64,000 nucleotides of DNA from Psychrobacter sp. AH5 (GCF_040371085.1 NZ_JAMBMT010000001.1:1178001-1242000), one strand, 5' to 3'; counted from the stretch's first letter, positions 1 to 10,881 are shown. Translations and numbers: made by a program. Notes: a model not told the origin generated them from the sequence alone.

Positions 1-141
1 GGTGCGTTACACTTCCATAGACAAGGGCTATAAATAGCTTTTATCGCGTCAAATAACAAACTATAACCTCAATACTCTCTACAACTATAGAAAATTGCTA
101 ATTCTAATTAACTATAAAAACTCATAACAAGGATAGAAGTT

Positions 142-3100
142 ATGCCAAACTCTTTAAGTATCAGCAAAGAGCATATCAGCCAAATCAGTGATATAGCCAC
201 TAGTTATGTACAAAAAGATAAGTCTCTTTTAGAAAATTTTATGCAAAGTTATTATCGCACTTTGCACCATGAGATTGCTGATGAGATAGATGATATCGAT
301 CTAGCTGGCATGGCATTGCACCATTTTATTTTATTAAAAGCCTATGAAGGCAGTAAACCGCAATTAAAAATACTCAATCCTATCGCTGAGGAGCAGCATT
401 TTCATAGCTCGCATACTGTTATTCAGATGGTCGCTTATGATAGGCCTTTTTTGGTAGATACTATCTTGATGAGCCTTGAAGATAAAGGCATCAATGTGCA
501 CCGGACTTACAATACTATTATTAGCGTTGAGCGAGATGATGAGGGCAATATCACGCAAATTGATAGCGCCGCTGAAAGTGCAACCTCGCATTTATCGCTG
601 ATTCATTGCGAAATCGCTTATCAAGATAGTAGTGAATTGGCTGAGCTACAACAAAGGCTGCTCGAAAAAGTCGATACTTTAGATACGGTAGTAGGCGACT
701 GGCAACAAATGCATGAGCGCTTAACTGAAATAAAAAACGAGCTCTCAAAACAGAATTTACCTGAAGTTTTTTATTCTAAAGAAGAGATACAAGCGTTTCT
801 TGATTGGATATTGGATGATAATTTTATATTTTTGGGATATAGAGAGTATCGTCTAGAAAATGGTCACTCTGTCGCAGTGGATAGTGATGCTAACCGCCCT
901 AATGATGATCTCAATCTATACTTAATCGGTAATAGCGGCCTTGGTCTGCTGCGAGGCGGTAGCGAAGATAGCCTGTCTGAGAGCTTTAGCCAATTGCCAA
1001 AAGAGCTAAAAAAATTGCTTACCGGCCCTAGAGTGCTGATGCTCTCAAAGTCTAGTCGTGTCTCGCCCATTCATCGATCGGTGTACATGGACTTTTTGGG
1101 TATTCATAAGTTTGATGATAAAGGTAATCTTATTGGCGAATACCGCTTTATTGGTCTGCTAACTTCTCAAGCTTATCAGTTAACTGTCAAAAACATACCG
1201 CTACTACGCGAAAAAGCTAATAAAATCATGGCGATGACCGTACTGCCAAAAGATGGGCATGCTTATCATAAGATGACTCATATCATTAACACTTTGCCTC
1301 GTGATGATCTGTTTCAAGCCAGCGTCGAAGAGCTTTATCCCATAGTGACGGGTATCTCACAGTTGCAAGATAAAAAGAGCTTGCGTCTGTTTAGCCGCAT
1401 CGATCATTATCAGCGCTTTGTCTCTTGCCTAGTCTATATTCCAAGAGATAAGTTTAATACTGAGCTACGTATTAAGGTGCAAAATGTCTTAAAAGAAGCT
1501 TATGGCGGCACCTCCTCAGGATTTACTACTGAGTTCAATGAGTCCGATCATGCCCGCGTGCACATCCATGTACGAACCGTGCCAGGACAAGTCAATGAGG
1601 TCAATACTGCTGATTTGGAAGAGAAGCTAACGACTTTGATGCAATCGTGGCTGGATCATTATCAAAAAATGCTACTAGATAATGTTGGCGAGCAACAAGC
1701 AAATAGCATTATGCGTCAGTTTTCACCTTATATCCCTGCCGCTTATCAAGAGCGTTTTGATGCGCGTACAGCGGTTGAAGACACTAAACGCCTCAAGCGA
1801 CTAGCTAGCCTAAAAGATGAGCTGCCAATGATTTGGCACTTGTATCAATCGACAGGCGATGCCAGTAATCAGCTGCACTTAAAGCTATATGGTCGTCAGC
1901 AGCCAGCTATTTTATCCAAAGTACTGCCTGTGCTTGAGAACTTTGGGGTGTCGGTCATCTCCGCGCAATCCTACGAGTTTGATTTGCCTGAACAGCCGAT
2001 TTGGATGCAAGAGTATGAGCTCACTTTAGAACATGTTGATACTGTCGATATGCAAGTGGTTCGTGAGCAGTTTGAGGAGAGTTTGCAGCAGATATGGATG
2101 GGTAAAGTTGAGAGCGATCCGTTCAATGAGCTGGTATTAATCACCGATCTTGACACTTATGATGTGGTTATCCTCCGTGCTTTATCTAGCTATATGCGTC
2201 AAGCAAAAGCGCCATTCTCAAGCAGCTATATTCAGCAAACCGTGGTTAAATATAGCGCTATTAGTGTCGCCTTGGTTAATCTGTTTGATGCGCGTATGAA
2301 TCCTAAATACAGTGAAGAGAGTCGCGAAGAAAAGACGGCACAGATTCGCCAAAAAATCACTGAAGCACTAGTAAAAGTCGATAGCTTGGATGAAGATCGT
2401 ATTTTGCGTTGGTATTTAGATCTCATTAACGCTATGGTGCGCACTAATTTCTATCAAGTAGACGCTGATGGTCATCGCAAAGATAGAGTGTCGTTTAAGT
2501 TCCTAGCGGCAGATATTCCTAATTTGCCTAAACCTAAGCTGATGTTTGAGATCTTTGTCTACTCGCCAAGAGTAGAGGCGGTACATATGCGCGGCGGCAA
2601 AGCGGCTCGGGGCGGACTGCGCTGGTCGGATCGGATGGAGGATTTTCGTACCGAAGTGCTCGGTCTGGTCAAAGCGCAAATGGTCAAGAACGCGGTTATT
2701 GTGCCGGTTGGCTCTAAAGGCGGCTTTATTGTCAAAACCAAAACTATGGCGGATGGCCGCGAAGCGTTTCAAGCCGAAGGTATCGCTTGCTATCAAACCT
2801 TTTTACGCGGTATGTTGGATATCACTGACAATATCGTTGATGGTCAGATTGTGCCGCCAGCCAATACTGTGCGTCATGACGAAGATGATCCGTACTTAGT
2901 AGTTGCCGCTGATAAAGGTACGGCAAGCTTTTCTGATATTGCTAATGCCATCTCAAGCGAGTATAACTTTTGGCTCGATGATGCTTTTGCCTCAGGCGGC
3001 TCAGTCGGTTACGATCACAAAGCCATGGGCATTACTGCACGCGGCGGCTGGGAGTCGGTAAAACGACACTTTCGTATGCGCGGTATGGACATACAAAACC

Positions 3101-4998
3101 GCGATGACTTTACCGTAGTCGGTATCGGCGATATGAGCGGTGATGTCTTTGGTAATGGTATGCTTAGATCTACCCATACTAAATTAGTGGCGGCATTCAA
3201 CCATCTGCATATCTTTATCGATCCAAACCCTGACACAGACAAATCATACGCAGAGCGCGATCGGTTATTTAATATGCCGCGCTCCACTTGGGATGATTAC
3301 GATAAATCCTTAATTAGCGCTGGCGGTGGGGTATTTTCTCGTACGGACAAGTCGATTGCTATCACCGCTGAGATGAAAGAGCTCTTTGCCATTGAAGCCG
3401 ATAGTCTCGCACCAAATGAGCTTATTAGTGCTTTACTACGAGCGCCGGTCGATCTTATCTGGAACGGCGGTATCGGTACTTATGTCAAAAGTGCAAATGA
3501 GAGCCATGACGATGTTGGCGACAGAGCCAATGATGCGGTACGGGTCAATGGTGGCGAGTTACGCGCTGCTATTGTGGGTGAGGGCGGTAACTTAGGTTTT
3601 ACCCAGCAAGGACGTATTGAATACGCGCAAACAGGTGGGCGTATTTATACCGATGCTATTGATAACTCAGGCGGCGTCAACTGCTCAGATCATGAGGTCA
3701 ATATCAAAATCTTACTGGGTAAAGTGGTTGAGCAAGGCGATATGACGCTCAAACAGCGTAATGAATTGCTTGAGAGTATGACCGATACAGTAGCCCACTT
3801 AGTGCTGCGTCAAAACTATCTACAGCCGCAGGCCATTGAGCTAAGTCACCTGCGTGCGGCGGCTAATTTAAGTGATCATCAACGCTTTATTCAGTTATTA
3901 GAGTCTGAGGGCCGCATAGATAGAGCGATTGAGTATCTACCCTCTGATGAAGAGATTGCTCGCCGGCAAAAAGCCAATACTGGTCTGACCAACCCTGAGC
4001 TAGCTATTGTAATGGCTTACGGTAAGATGTGGGTCTATGACAATCTATTATTATCAGATTTGCCTGACGCGCCATACTTCGTCAACGAGCTACGTAAGTA
4101 TTTCCCCGATGAGCTAGTCGGCCGCTTTTTTGAAGAGATGAAAGAGCATCGATTACATCGCGAAATCATTAGTACTTATCTAACCAATAGCGTGGTCAAT
4201 CGCCTCGGTATCGAAGCGCTGTTCCGTCTCTATGAAGAGACCGGACAGACGCTTGCGACTATTATTCGGGCTTATGCGATTACCCGTGAAGTGTTCGAGG
4301 TCAAAAACACTTGGCAACTGCTTGAGTCGCTCGATAATAAAGTTGATGCCAAGCTATTATTGAACCTTGAGCTGCGCTTGCGTGATGCGTTAGAAAGCGG
4401 TGTGGTTTGGTTCATCAACGCCTTTGGTCAAGAGCTGCAAGTTGCTGATATGATTGAGCGTTTCGGTGATAGCGTAGCGCAGTTGACCAAATCAAATGGC
4501 TTTATTGAGCAGCAGTTTGCTCAGTATCTACAAGACGATACTGCTAGCCTAATTGCTGATGGCGTCGAGGATAATGACGCGGCGCTATTTGCTATCTTGC
4601 CTTATCATGTCGATGCTTTGGATACGGCCTTACTGGCTGAAAAATACGAGCGCTCAGTAGAGGATATCGCCACTTTATACTTTGAGGCTTATCAAGTATT
4701 GCAGTTTGATTGGATGATGGACAATATTGCGACACTACCGCAGCAAGACTACTGGGATCGCCGCGCCCGTCATGCTTTGGTCAATGAGCTGACGCGTAGC
4801 CTGCGTCTGCTGATGAATGCTATATTATCTGAGTCTGATCCTACTCAAGCGTTTAACGAATGGAAATCACGTCATCAAGTAGCGCTTGAAGCGGTAACCA
4901 CAGAGATGAGCAAGCTCGATGACAATGATGAGAGCGTCATCAGTCTCTCAACTTTGTCAGTATTGATGAGCGAACTAAGCGCTCTAGTGACAAAATAA
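142..4998 (+). CDS. gdhB: NAD-specific glutamate dehydrogenase, large type
   Basis: At 1618 residues this matches the very large NAD-dependent glutamate dehydrogenases (GDH-180 class), which oxidatively deaminate glutamate to 2-oxoglutarate and ammonia in the cytosol. The N-terminal half should carry the ACT-like regulatory segments of the class. The catalytic core lies roughly at residues 800-1200 and includes the glycine-rich lysine segment VGSKGGFIVK, the stretch RGGLRWSDR, and the nucleotide-binding part with VGIGDMSGDVFGNGM and VGEGGNLGF. The ATG start has AAGGA about 9 bases upstream. The gene stands alone and is followed by a strong GC-rich terminator. Expected role: glutamate catabolism. 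The family call is secure; the coenzyme preference is taken from the family. Confidence 0.95.
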   Translation: MPNSLSISKEHISQISDIATSYVQKDKSLLENFMQSYYRTLHHEIADEIDDIDLAGMALHHFILLKAYEGSKPQLKILNPIAEEQHFHSSHTVIQMVAYDRPFLVDTILMSLEDKGINVHRTYNTIISVERDDEGNITQIDSAAESATSHLSLIHCEIAYQDSSELAELQQRLLEKVDTLDTVVGDWQQMHERLTEIKNELSKQNLPEVFYSKEEIQAFLDWILDDNFIFLGYREYRLENGHSVAVDSDANRPNDDLNLYLIGNSGLGLLRGGSEDSLSESFSQLPKELKKLLTGPRVLMLSKSSRVSPIHRSVYMDFLGIHKFDDKGNLIGEYRFIGLLTSQAYQLTVKNIPLLREKANKIMAMTVLPKDGHAYHKMTHIINTLPRDDLFQASVEELYPIVTGISQLQDKKSLRLFSRIDHYQRFVSCLVYIPRDKFNTELRIKVQNVLKEAYGGTSSGFTTEFNESDHARVHIHVRTVPGQVNEVNTADLEEKLTTLMQSWLDHYQKMLLDNVGEQQANSIMRQFSPYIPAAYQERFDARTAVEDTKRLKRLASLKDELPMIWHLYQSTGDASNQLHLKLYGRQQPAILSKVLPVLENFGVSVISAQSYEFDLPEQPIWMQEYELTLEHVDTVDMQVVREQFEESLQQIWMGKVESDPFNELVLITDLDTYDVVILRALSSYMRQAKAPFSSSYIQQTVVKYSAISVALVNLFDARMNPKYSEESREEKTAQIRQKITEALVKVDSLDEDRILRWYLDLINAMVRTNFYQVDADGHRKDRVSFKFLAADIPNLPKPKLMFEIFVYSPRVEAVHMRGGKAARGGLRWSDRMEDFRTEVLGLVKAQMVKNAVIVPVGSKGGFIVKTKTMADGREAFQAEGIACYQTFLRGMLDITDNIVDGQIVPPANTVRHDEDDPYLVVAADKGTASFSDIANAISSEYNFWLDDAFASGGSVGYDHKAMGITARGGWESVKRHFRMRGMDIQNRDDFTVVGIGDMSGDVFGNGMLRSTHTKLVAAFNHLHIFIDPNPDTDKSYAERDRLFNMPRSTWDDYDKSLISAGGGVFSRTDKSIAITAEMKELFAIEADSLAPNELISALLRAPVDLIWNGGIGTYVKSANESHDDVGDRANDAVRVNGGELRAAIVGEGGNLGFTQQGRIEYAQTGGRIYTDAIDNSGGVNCSDHEVNIKILLGKVVEQGDMTLKQRNELLESMTDTVAHLVLRQNYLQPQAIELSHLRAAANLSDHQRFIQLLESEGRIDRAIEYLPSDEEIARRQKANTGLTNPELAIVMAYGKMWVYDNLLLSDLPDAPYFVNELRKYFPDELVGRFFEEMKEHRLHREIISTYLTNSVVNRLGIEALFRLYEETGQTLATIIRAYAITREVFEVKNTWQLLESLDNKVDAKLLLNLELRLRDALESGVVWFINAFGQELQVADMIERFGDSVAQLTKSNGFIEQQFAQYLQDDTASLIADGVEDNDAALFAILPYHVDALDTALLAEKYERSVEDIATLYFEAYQVLQFDWMMDNIATLPQQDYWDRRARHALVNELTRSLRLLMNAILSESDPTQAFNEWKSRHQVALEAVTTEMSKLDDNDESVISLSTLSVLMSELSALVTK

Positions 4999-5031
4999 AA
5001 CATAGATAGTTAAGGAATGATTTGAAGTCAA

Positions 5032-5063
5032 AAAGCCGCCGCTAATGAGTTAGCGGCGGCTTT
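5032..5063. terminator. Bidirectional intrinsic terminator between gdhB and the sbcDC unit
   Basis: A 14-base perfect inverted repeat (AAAGCCGCCGCTAA) with the 4-base loop TGAG is followed by a T-run on the plus strand and a shorter T-run on the minus strand. It sits between two convergent transcription units. Confidence 0.9.
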
Positions 5064-5092
5064 TTTTATTTGATTAAAAATATAATGTTTAG

Positions 5093-5203
5093 TTATCCAG
5101 AAATAGATATCAGCATTGAGGCTATGAACGCTATTATAAATACGATAAATGCTAATCCATTAGCAGACGTGGATTGAGTGATTTTCTTAATGACCATAGC
5201 CAT
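5093..5203 (-). CDS. Possible 36-residue single-pass membrane peptide
   Basis: Reading the minus strand from the ATG at 5203 gives a 36-residue peptide starting MAMVIKKITQ, with a hydrophobic stretch of about 17 residues (LAFIVFIIAFIASMLIS) and a short polar end before TAA. It lies 39 bases downstream of the sbcC stop on the same strand and before the shared terminator, so it would be the last cistron of sbcD-sbcC. A GAGG-like sequence sits about 7 bases before the start. The positive N-terminus followed by one membrane helix is typical of small membrane proteins. I do not recognise a family, and conservation is untested; it may be chance. Confidence 0.4.
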   Translation of the reverse strand: MAMVIKKITQSTSANGLAFIVFIIAFIASMLISISG

Positions 5204-5242
5204 ATTAGCCTCTGTTTCTTATTATATTAGTTAGCTATTTGA

Positions 5243-8200
5243 TTAATTAGCAATGTGATAACAGCCTTGTCCGCTGATTTGACTAAAGCCGCCTGAGAGT
5301 TTTTTTACCTGAATTTGCGTCAATATCCTCTCCTTGAGCGCTTGTACATGGGAGATTACGCCAATTAATTTACCTTCTTGTTGCAAGCTGGTCAGCGTAT
5401 CTAACGCAATATCAAGCGATTCTTCATCAAGCGTACCAAACCCTTCATCCAAGAACAATGAGTCAACCCGAATATTTTGGCTCGCCATCTGCGAGAGACC
5501 AAGCGCTAAAGCTAGGCTGATAATAAAGCCTTCGCCGCCCGAGAGGTTTTTGGTACTGCGAATCTCGCCGCCTTGATAGTTATCTATTACATTTAATTCA
5601 AGCGGATTATTATCATCACGAGCCAGCAAATAGCGATCGCTCATCTTATGCAGCTTGGCATTGGCATGATTGACCATAATATCAAAGGTCAGGCCTTGCG
5701 CGAAGGTGCGATACTTTTTGCCATCTTTTGAGCCGATTAACTTATACAATTGTTGCCAAACTTGTAGATTCTGTTTTTGCTCAGCTATGGCTTTAAGCTG
5801 GGACTGCTGACTACCTTTTTTGGCTTCGTTATCTTTGAGCTTTTGCGTCATCGCGCCGATGGACTCTATTAAACGATTAGACTCGCTTTGTACTTGCTGC
5901 TGCTTATTTAACAGACTTTCTTTGTTCTCTAAGGTTAAAGGATGAGCTTGTTTGTCTGCAAGCGCTTGCTCAGTCTGCTGTAGTAAAGATTTGGCTTGCT
6001 TTAATTGATAGTCGATTTGCTGCTGCTGCTCGCTTAAATGATGGCGTTCATTTTGCGATAGGCGCGCGCTGACAAAATCAGCTTCAGTAGCAAAGTCAGA
6101 ACTCGCTAGCGCCTGTTTAAAAATATCATCTTGACTGTCTAAAGTAGTCTTTGCAGCTAATAATTCACTCGCAAGTCGTGCCTGCTGCTGCTGAGCTATT
6201 TGCAGTAGTTGCTCAGCACTATCGACCTGTCTTTGTATCCAGGACTGTTCGGTTTTGGCTTGTTCAAAGTCTAAACGTAACCGATCTTCCTCTTTATCGA
6301 CATTTTTATCAGCAAATAGAGTCTCTCTATCTTGTTGTAATTCGGCGACAGCTTTTGTCTGTTTTACAATAGATTGGCTTAAGGCGTCAAGCTCGGTGCT
6401 CTCTTTATCGAGCTGCGCTTGTTTGCTCTCAATTTGAGTGGTCAAACGACTAAGCTCAGTGGTTAGGGTTTGCTGTTGCTGCTTTTCTTGATTATAGCTC
6501 TGTTTTAGCTGCAAAATATAACTACGATGCTGACGTAAAGACACTAGCTGTTGTTCGATTTCTGTATTATTTAATACGGTTTGCTCCTCTATACTCGATT
6601 TTAAAAGCTGTATTTCTGGGTATGTTCGCTCAGATTGCGGATCAATAGCAGCGTATTTATTGATAATACTAAGCACATCCGCGATAAGCGTTTGTAGCTC
6701 GATAAAATGAGCCTTAGTGTTATCTTGTAGGCCATCAAGTCTTTGCTGATTGAGCTGGTTATTATTATCAAGAAAACTGATTTCGCTTGCCAACTGATAT
6801 TGCTGTTTCTCGAACAAGGCTAATTCTTTTTCTAGCTTTGCTATCGATTCAGCCAACGTCTCGTAATCAGCCAAAGCTGTCTTCACCTTGTCCTTATGCA
6901 CAAGCAGTTGCTGTTTGGCTTGATTGAATAGCTCAGTAATATGATTAATAAGTTCAGTGTTTACCGTTTTAGAATTTAGACTCTGTTTAAGTTTTTTAAT
7001 AAGCGGGCTAATTTCTCTAAGCACTTCGATGTTAGTTAAAATAGTCTCACTATAGTTTTCATTGTCAGTAGTTACACTATTGCTCATTTCTTGCATATTG
7101 TGGCTAAGCTCAGTGGCTTGAGCAATCAAGGCTGCTAACTGTCGTTGCTCCTCCTCCGACTGATTAGTAGTAGTAGCGAAGGCAATTTTATACTGTGACA
7201 GCTCACTCTCTAAAATCTCTATAACTGAGTTACTGTCGGTCAGCTGTTGCTCTGTGATTGAGATTTGTGAAGGCTTATCAGAGGCTTTTTTATTAGCATT
7301 TGGATGTTCTAAAGCGCCACAAAGCGGGCAGGGCTGACCATTTTTTAGCTCATCAATATAGTACTCAAGGCTCGCAACTTTTTGTAGTAGAGTCAATTGC
7401 GTCTGCTTCTCTTGACGCTTATCTTTGGCTGCTTTAAGACTTTTTTCGCTGTCAGCGATAGATGCTTTGAGAGTCGCTAAGCTGTCGTTGATACTAAGCT
7501 GTGATAATTGAAGGTTTTTTATTTGAGTGGTGAGCGTGTTCAGCTGCTGACTGCTATATATAAGCGGCTCAATTTGACTCATTATCTGTTCAATTTGCTG
7601 TTGTTCAGCTCGGTTATCTGCCAATGATTGCATCGCCAGTAACTGCTGTTGCTGGTGGTGTAACTCGCTAAATTGTTTTTGAGTCGCGGCAATTGATAAT
7701 TTTTGCTCTTGTTGCTGTGATATAAGCTTAGCCATTTCTAGCTGATAGTGCTCGGTTTGCTTCTCAAGAGCCTTTTTTTGCTCCGCTAAAGTAGTGTTAT
7801 CTTGCAATAGCGTCTTGAGCCGGCGACCGCTACTCTCAAAAGTCGCTATGTCAGTATCAATATCATTAAGCTTGCTATGAGTCTCTAAATACTCTACCGT
7901 ACTAGCCAGCTGCGACTTGCTTTGCACTGCTGTGGTTTGGTTGGATTTTATTTCTTGCATTAAGCGCTGTACACTAGCTGAGAGCGTCTCTTGACGTTGG
8001 CGGCTATCATTTAGACTATGATTTTGCTGCTTGATGCTCGCGTCTAATTCGCGGGTTTTAGCTATCTTAGGTACAGCGTCTTGTAGTGCTAATTGCGCTT
8101 GTTGATAGTTTTGATCCGCGCTGTTAAGCTGAGTCAGCAATTGCTGTAAGTCAGCCTTTTGCTTGGGTAATTTCACCGCTATTGCTTGCTGCTCATTGAA

Positions 8201-9157
8201 CAAGCGCTTCACGGTCTCGCGACTACGACTAAGCTGACCAAATTGACTCTCTAACTCCAAGGCTTTTATCGCAGAATTTAAACGCTTAGCATGGGGAATA
8301 AAGTCTTGTTTCGATTGTTCAGCTTTGGATAAGTCGCTTTGATAGGCGGCTAGTTTGCTTTGCAACTCGTCAATCGCATCTAACCACTGAATTTGCTCAC
8401 ATACTTGCTGATACTTTTTCTGCTGCTCGGTTTGTGCTGCTTGAGACGCTTTTAATTCCTCATTAATGACTGCCTCTTCATCAGTAGTCATTAATATCAA
8501 GCCATCCAAACCAAACTGCAATTTGTCTAAAATCTCTTCCTCAGCTCGTTTCTTCTCAAAAACATGAGTCGAAATCGTTGCATAGATATCAGTACCCGTA
8601 ATCTTTTCTAAGATATCAGCTCGCTCATCGGCCTTAGCTTTTAAGAAGGCAGAAAAACTCCCTTGTGCGAGCAAAATGGAGCGGGTGAATTGATTAAAGT
8701 CCATGCGTGTCAGCTCAATGATTTTCTCTTTAGTGCGCGATAGCTTACTCTCTAAAATCTCATCGCCAGTTTGCTCATCTGAGTCATCACTAATAGCCCT
8801 AACTAACGCTATCTCATGGGTGGCATCCTGCAGATTACCGTCAGACTTGCCATAAGCGCGGCGCTGACCCCAACGGCAGCGATACTGAATACCGTTTAGA
8901 TCAATCACTACTTCGGCAAAACATTCTGCGGTTTGTCGGGTCATGACTTCATTGCTGCTCTTACTAATACTATTAATCCGCGGCGTTTCACCATACAGCG
9001 CTAGGCAAATCGCATCCAAAATAGTGGTCTTGCCAGCACCCGTCTGCCCGGTAATGGCAAAGATACCTTCGTTAATAAAAGCAGGATCAGCGAAATCGAT
9101 GTGCCATTCGCCTTTTAAGGAGTTAAGATTTTTGAGTCGGAGTTCGATTAGGCGCAT
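5243..9157 (-). CDS. sbcC: SbcC, ATPase subunit of the SbcCD nuclease
   Basis: SbcC is the Rad50-like SMC-family ATPase that, with SbcD, opens DNA hairpins and trims double-strand ends. The N-terminus carries Walker A GQTGAGKTT at about residue 37. Long Gln/Glu/Lys-rich coiled coils follow, and in the middle is the zinc hook CPLCGALEHP. Near the C-terminus are the ABC signature NLSGGEGF and Walker B SLFLDEGFGTLDEES. At 1304 residues it is about 250 longer than the E. coli protein; the extra length appears to be in the coiled-coil arms. It lies 69 bases downstream of sbcD on the same strand, the usual operon order. The ATG start begins directly with the conserved MRLIELRLKNLNS. Confidence 0.95.
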   Translation of the reverse strand: MRLIELRLKNLNSLKGEWHIDFADPAFINEGIFAITGQTGAGKTTILDAICLALYGETPRINSISKSSNEVMTRQTAECFAEVVIDLNGIQYRCRWGQRRAYGKSDGNLQDATHEIALVRAISDDSDEQTGDEILESKLSRTKEKIIELTRMDFNQFTRSILLAQGSFSAFLKAKADERADILEKITGTDIYATISTHVFEKKRAEEEILDKLQFGLDGLILMTTDEEAVINEELKASQAAQTEQQKKYQQVCEQIQWLDAIDELQSKLAAYQSDLSKAEQSKQDFIPHAKRLNSAIKALELESQFGQLSRSRETVKRLFNEQQAIAVKLPKQKADLQQLLTQLNSADQNYQQAQLALQDAVPKIAKTRELDASIKQQNHSLNDSRQRQETLSASVQRLMQEIKSNQTTAVQSKSQLASTVEYLETHSKLNDIDTDIATFESSGRRLKTLLQDNTTLAEQKKALEKQTEHYQLEMAKLISQQQEQKLSIAATQKQFSELHHQQQQLLAMQSLADNRAEQQQIEQIMSQIEPLIYSSQQLNTLTTQIKNLQLSQLSINDSLATLKASIADSEKSLKAAKDKRQEKQTQLTLLQKVASLEYYIDELKNGQPCPLCGALEHPNANKKASDKPSQISITEQQLTDSNSVIEILESELSQYKIAFATTTNQSEEEQRQLAALIAQATELSHNMQEMSNSVTTDNENYSETILTNIEVLREISPLIKKLKQSLNSKTVNTELINHITELFNQAKQQLLVHKDKVKTALADYETLAESIAKLEKELALFEKQQYQLASEISFLDNNNQLNQQRLDGLQDNTKAHFIELQTLIADVLSIINKYAAIDPQSERTYPEIQLLKSSIEEQTVLNNTEIEQQLVSLRQHRSYILQLKQSYNQEKQQQQTLTTELSRLTTQIESKQAQLDKESTELDALSQSIVKQTKAVAELQQDRETLFADKNVDKEEDRLRLDFEQAKTEQSWIQRQVDSAEQLLQIAQQQQARLASELLAAKTTLDSQDDIFKQALASSDFATEADFVSARLSQNERHHLSEQQQQIDYQLKQAKSLLQQTEQALADKQAHPLTLENKESLLNKQQQVQSESNRLIESIGAMTQKLKDNEAKKGSQQSQLKAIAEQKQNLQVWQQLYKLIGSKDGKKYRTFAQGLTFDIMVNHANAKLHKMSDRYLLARDDNNPLELNVIDNYQGGEIRSTKNLSGGEGFIISLALALGLSQMASQNIRVDSLFLDEGFGTLDEESLDIALDTLTSLQQEGKLIGVISHVQALKERILTQIQVKKLSGGFSQISGQGCYHIAN

Positions 9158-9226
9158 GGTAGGGTCTTAATGATTTTAGAATTAGAAGTAGAAGTAGAAT
9201 TTTGACTAAGTTTTAAGGTGGTTTAT

Positions 9227-10747
9227 CTATTCTACCCTACTATCATCATGATAAATATTATGCAGAATCTGCTCATAAGCTTCTAACAACGACTGTTTTT
9301 GTGAGTCTGGTACTTCATTAATACTCAAGCAGCGCGCAAATACATCCTTTTCATTTAAGTCTTGTAGGGTCTCAGTGCTTTGCTGTTGATTAAGGACTTT
9401 ATTATAAGTGCGAATATTTTTGATTTTTAATACCTCACAAGATAAACCTGCTACCATAGCAGCCACTTCTTCACGTAGCTCAGTAACAATATCATCACCG
9501 TCATAAATGATTTCAAGCCAAATTGGCTCAGACTGATCTAATAGTCTGATTGTATCTGCAATAGTCGTTAAGTCGCCCGATATTTGCGCTAGCTTTTGAA
9601 AACAAGGAATAGGCAGTGAGAGTACTTGCATATTATTAGATTCATTAAAATATAGAACTTCTGAATCGGTAGCATTAGCTTTATTTAACTCTTCATCATT
9701 TAGAAGCTGACTAGTATGGTCTTTTTTATCATCAATACTCTCTAGCTCTTCAAAGCCAAACAAATCATCGATTAAACCACTGGTGTTATTAAGCGTTTTT
9801 TTAGCTAGTTTTTCGACGGGCTTTACGATGATATCCGCTAATACATCAGTTGATTTTTCTACAATAGATCCATTATGTACTTCGCCAAACTGTACGAGTA
9901 GCACTTGTTTTTGCTGTTTTGCTTCTCCAAAACCCATCGGCATAGGCGAGCCGGAATAGCGTATATGCTCGCGTCCACCGACGCGCTGCGGTACGTGCAG
10001 ATGACCAAGTGCCACATAATCAAAGCAGTTATCGAACATATCGGCCGATATTTTACCGAGATTACCGACGTAGAGATCGCGCACGCCATCATCGTCAGTG
10101 GTTTTGCTTCCTGCGGCGAATAGATGGCCGGTGGCAATGATAGGAATATAGCGCTGATGTTGTTTACTAAGCGATGTTTGTTGCTGTTTGGCTAGGCTTG
10201 CCACGCGATCATAATGGCTTTGAATACCTTTGACCACATTAGCATCTTTATTATCGGCGGACTCGCCTGCGCTACTGCTACGCACATCACGATCACGCAA
10301 ATAAGGCACGGCAGCAACAATACAATGCGGATCGCCGTCGCTATCGCCTAATACCAAAACTTCATCGCTCAAATCTTCACAGGCAGTACCGATAACGTGA
10401 ACGTTTAAAAACTTGAGCACTTGACTGGGCGCATCGAGGAAAGTCGGGGAGTCGTGGTTGCCAGCGACAATGACAATATGCTGGCAGCATAAACTCGACA
10501 CGTTACCCAAAAACTCATAATACAGCGCCTGCGCGCGATTACTCGGCGTCATGGTATCAAAGATGTCGCCTGCGACAATGAGCACATCGACCTGTTGCGC
10601 GCTAATGGTTTTTTTTAGCCAAACCAAAAACGCCTCAAATTCTGCATAGCGCATTCTGCCATAAAGCCTACGGCCCAAATGCCAGTCAGAGGTATGCAGG
10701 ACAGTTAAAGGTTTGATAGAGTGTGTTAAGTTTGCAGCTGAGGACAT
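9227..10747 (-). CDS. sbcD: SbcD, nuclease subunit of SbcCD
   Basis: This is the Mre11-like metallophosphoesterase that supplies the nuclease site of SbcCD. The di-metal motifs appear in order: HTSDWHLGR (Asp21, His23), GDIFD, GNHDSP and GHLHVPQ. At 506 residues it is longer than the E. coli protein of about 400. An acidic insert around residues 310-370 (FGFEELESIDDKKD and following) separates the catalytic part from the C-terminal capping and SbcC-contact region. It is the first gene of the sbcD-sbcC pair. The ATG at 10747 has only a weak Shine-Dalgarno site, so a start a few codons downstream cannot be excluded. Confidence 0.93.
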   Translation of the reverse strand: MSSAANLTHSIKPLTVLHTSDWHLGRRLYGRMRYAEFEAFLVWLKKTISAQQVDVLIVAGDIFDTMTPSNRAQALYYEFLGNVSSLCCQHIVIVAGNHDSPTFLDAPSQVLKFLNVHVIGTACEDLSDEVLVLGDSDGDPHCIVAAVPYLRDRDVRSSSAGESADNKDANVVKGIQSHYDRVASLAKQQQTSLSKQHQRYIPIIATGHLFAAGSKTTDDDGVRDLYVGNLGKISADMFDNCFDYVALGHLHVPQRVGGREHIRYSGSPMPMGFGEAKQQKQVLLVQFGEVHNGSIVEKSTDVLADIIVKPVEKLAKKTLNNTSGLIDDLFGFEELESIDDKKDHTSQLLNDEELNKANATDSEVLYFNESNNMQVLSLPIPCFQKLAQISGDLTTIADTIRLLDQSEPIWLEIIYDGDDIVTELREEVAAMVAGLSCEVLKIKNIRTYNKVLNQQQSTETLQDLNEKDVFARCLSINEVPDSQKQSLLEAYEQILHNIYHDDSRVE

Positions 10748-10881
10748 AGGGAGAGCTTACTTAGAGGAGATGAATAGCGTTTATTCTAGCAAGAAATGCG
10801 CGGATATGCTTAGGGTTTGCTTTACTTCAATAACGGTATGACCTAAATGACGGCTTATTGGTGGATTTAAAATACAAAAAA

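Noticed and set aside
1..141. Upstream partial gene or RNA before gdhB
   Set aside because: Only AT-rich sequence with no frame entering from the left edge and no RNA-like structure that I can support.
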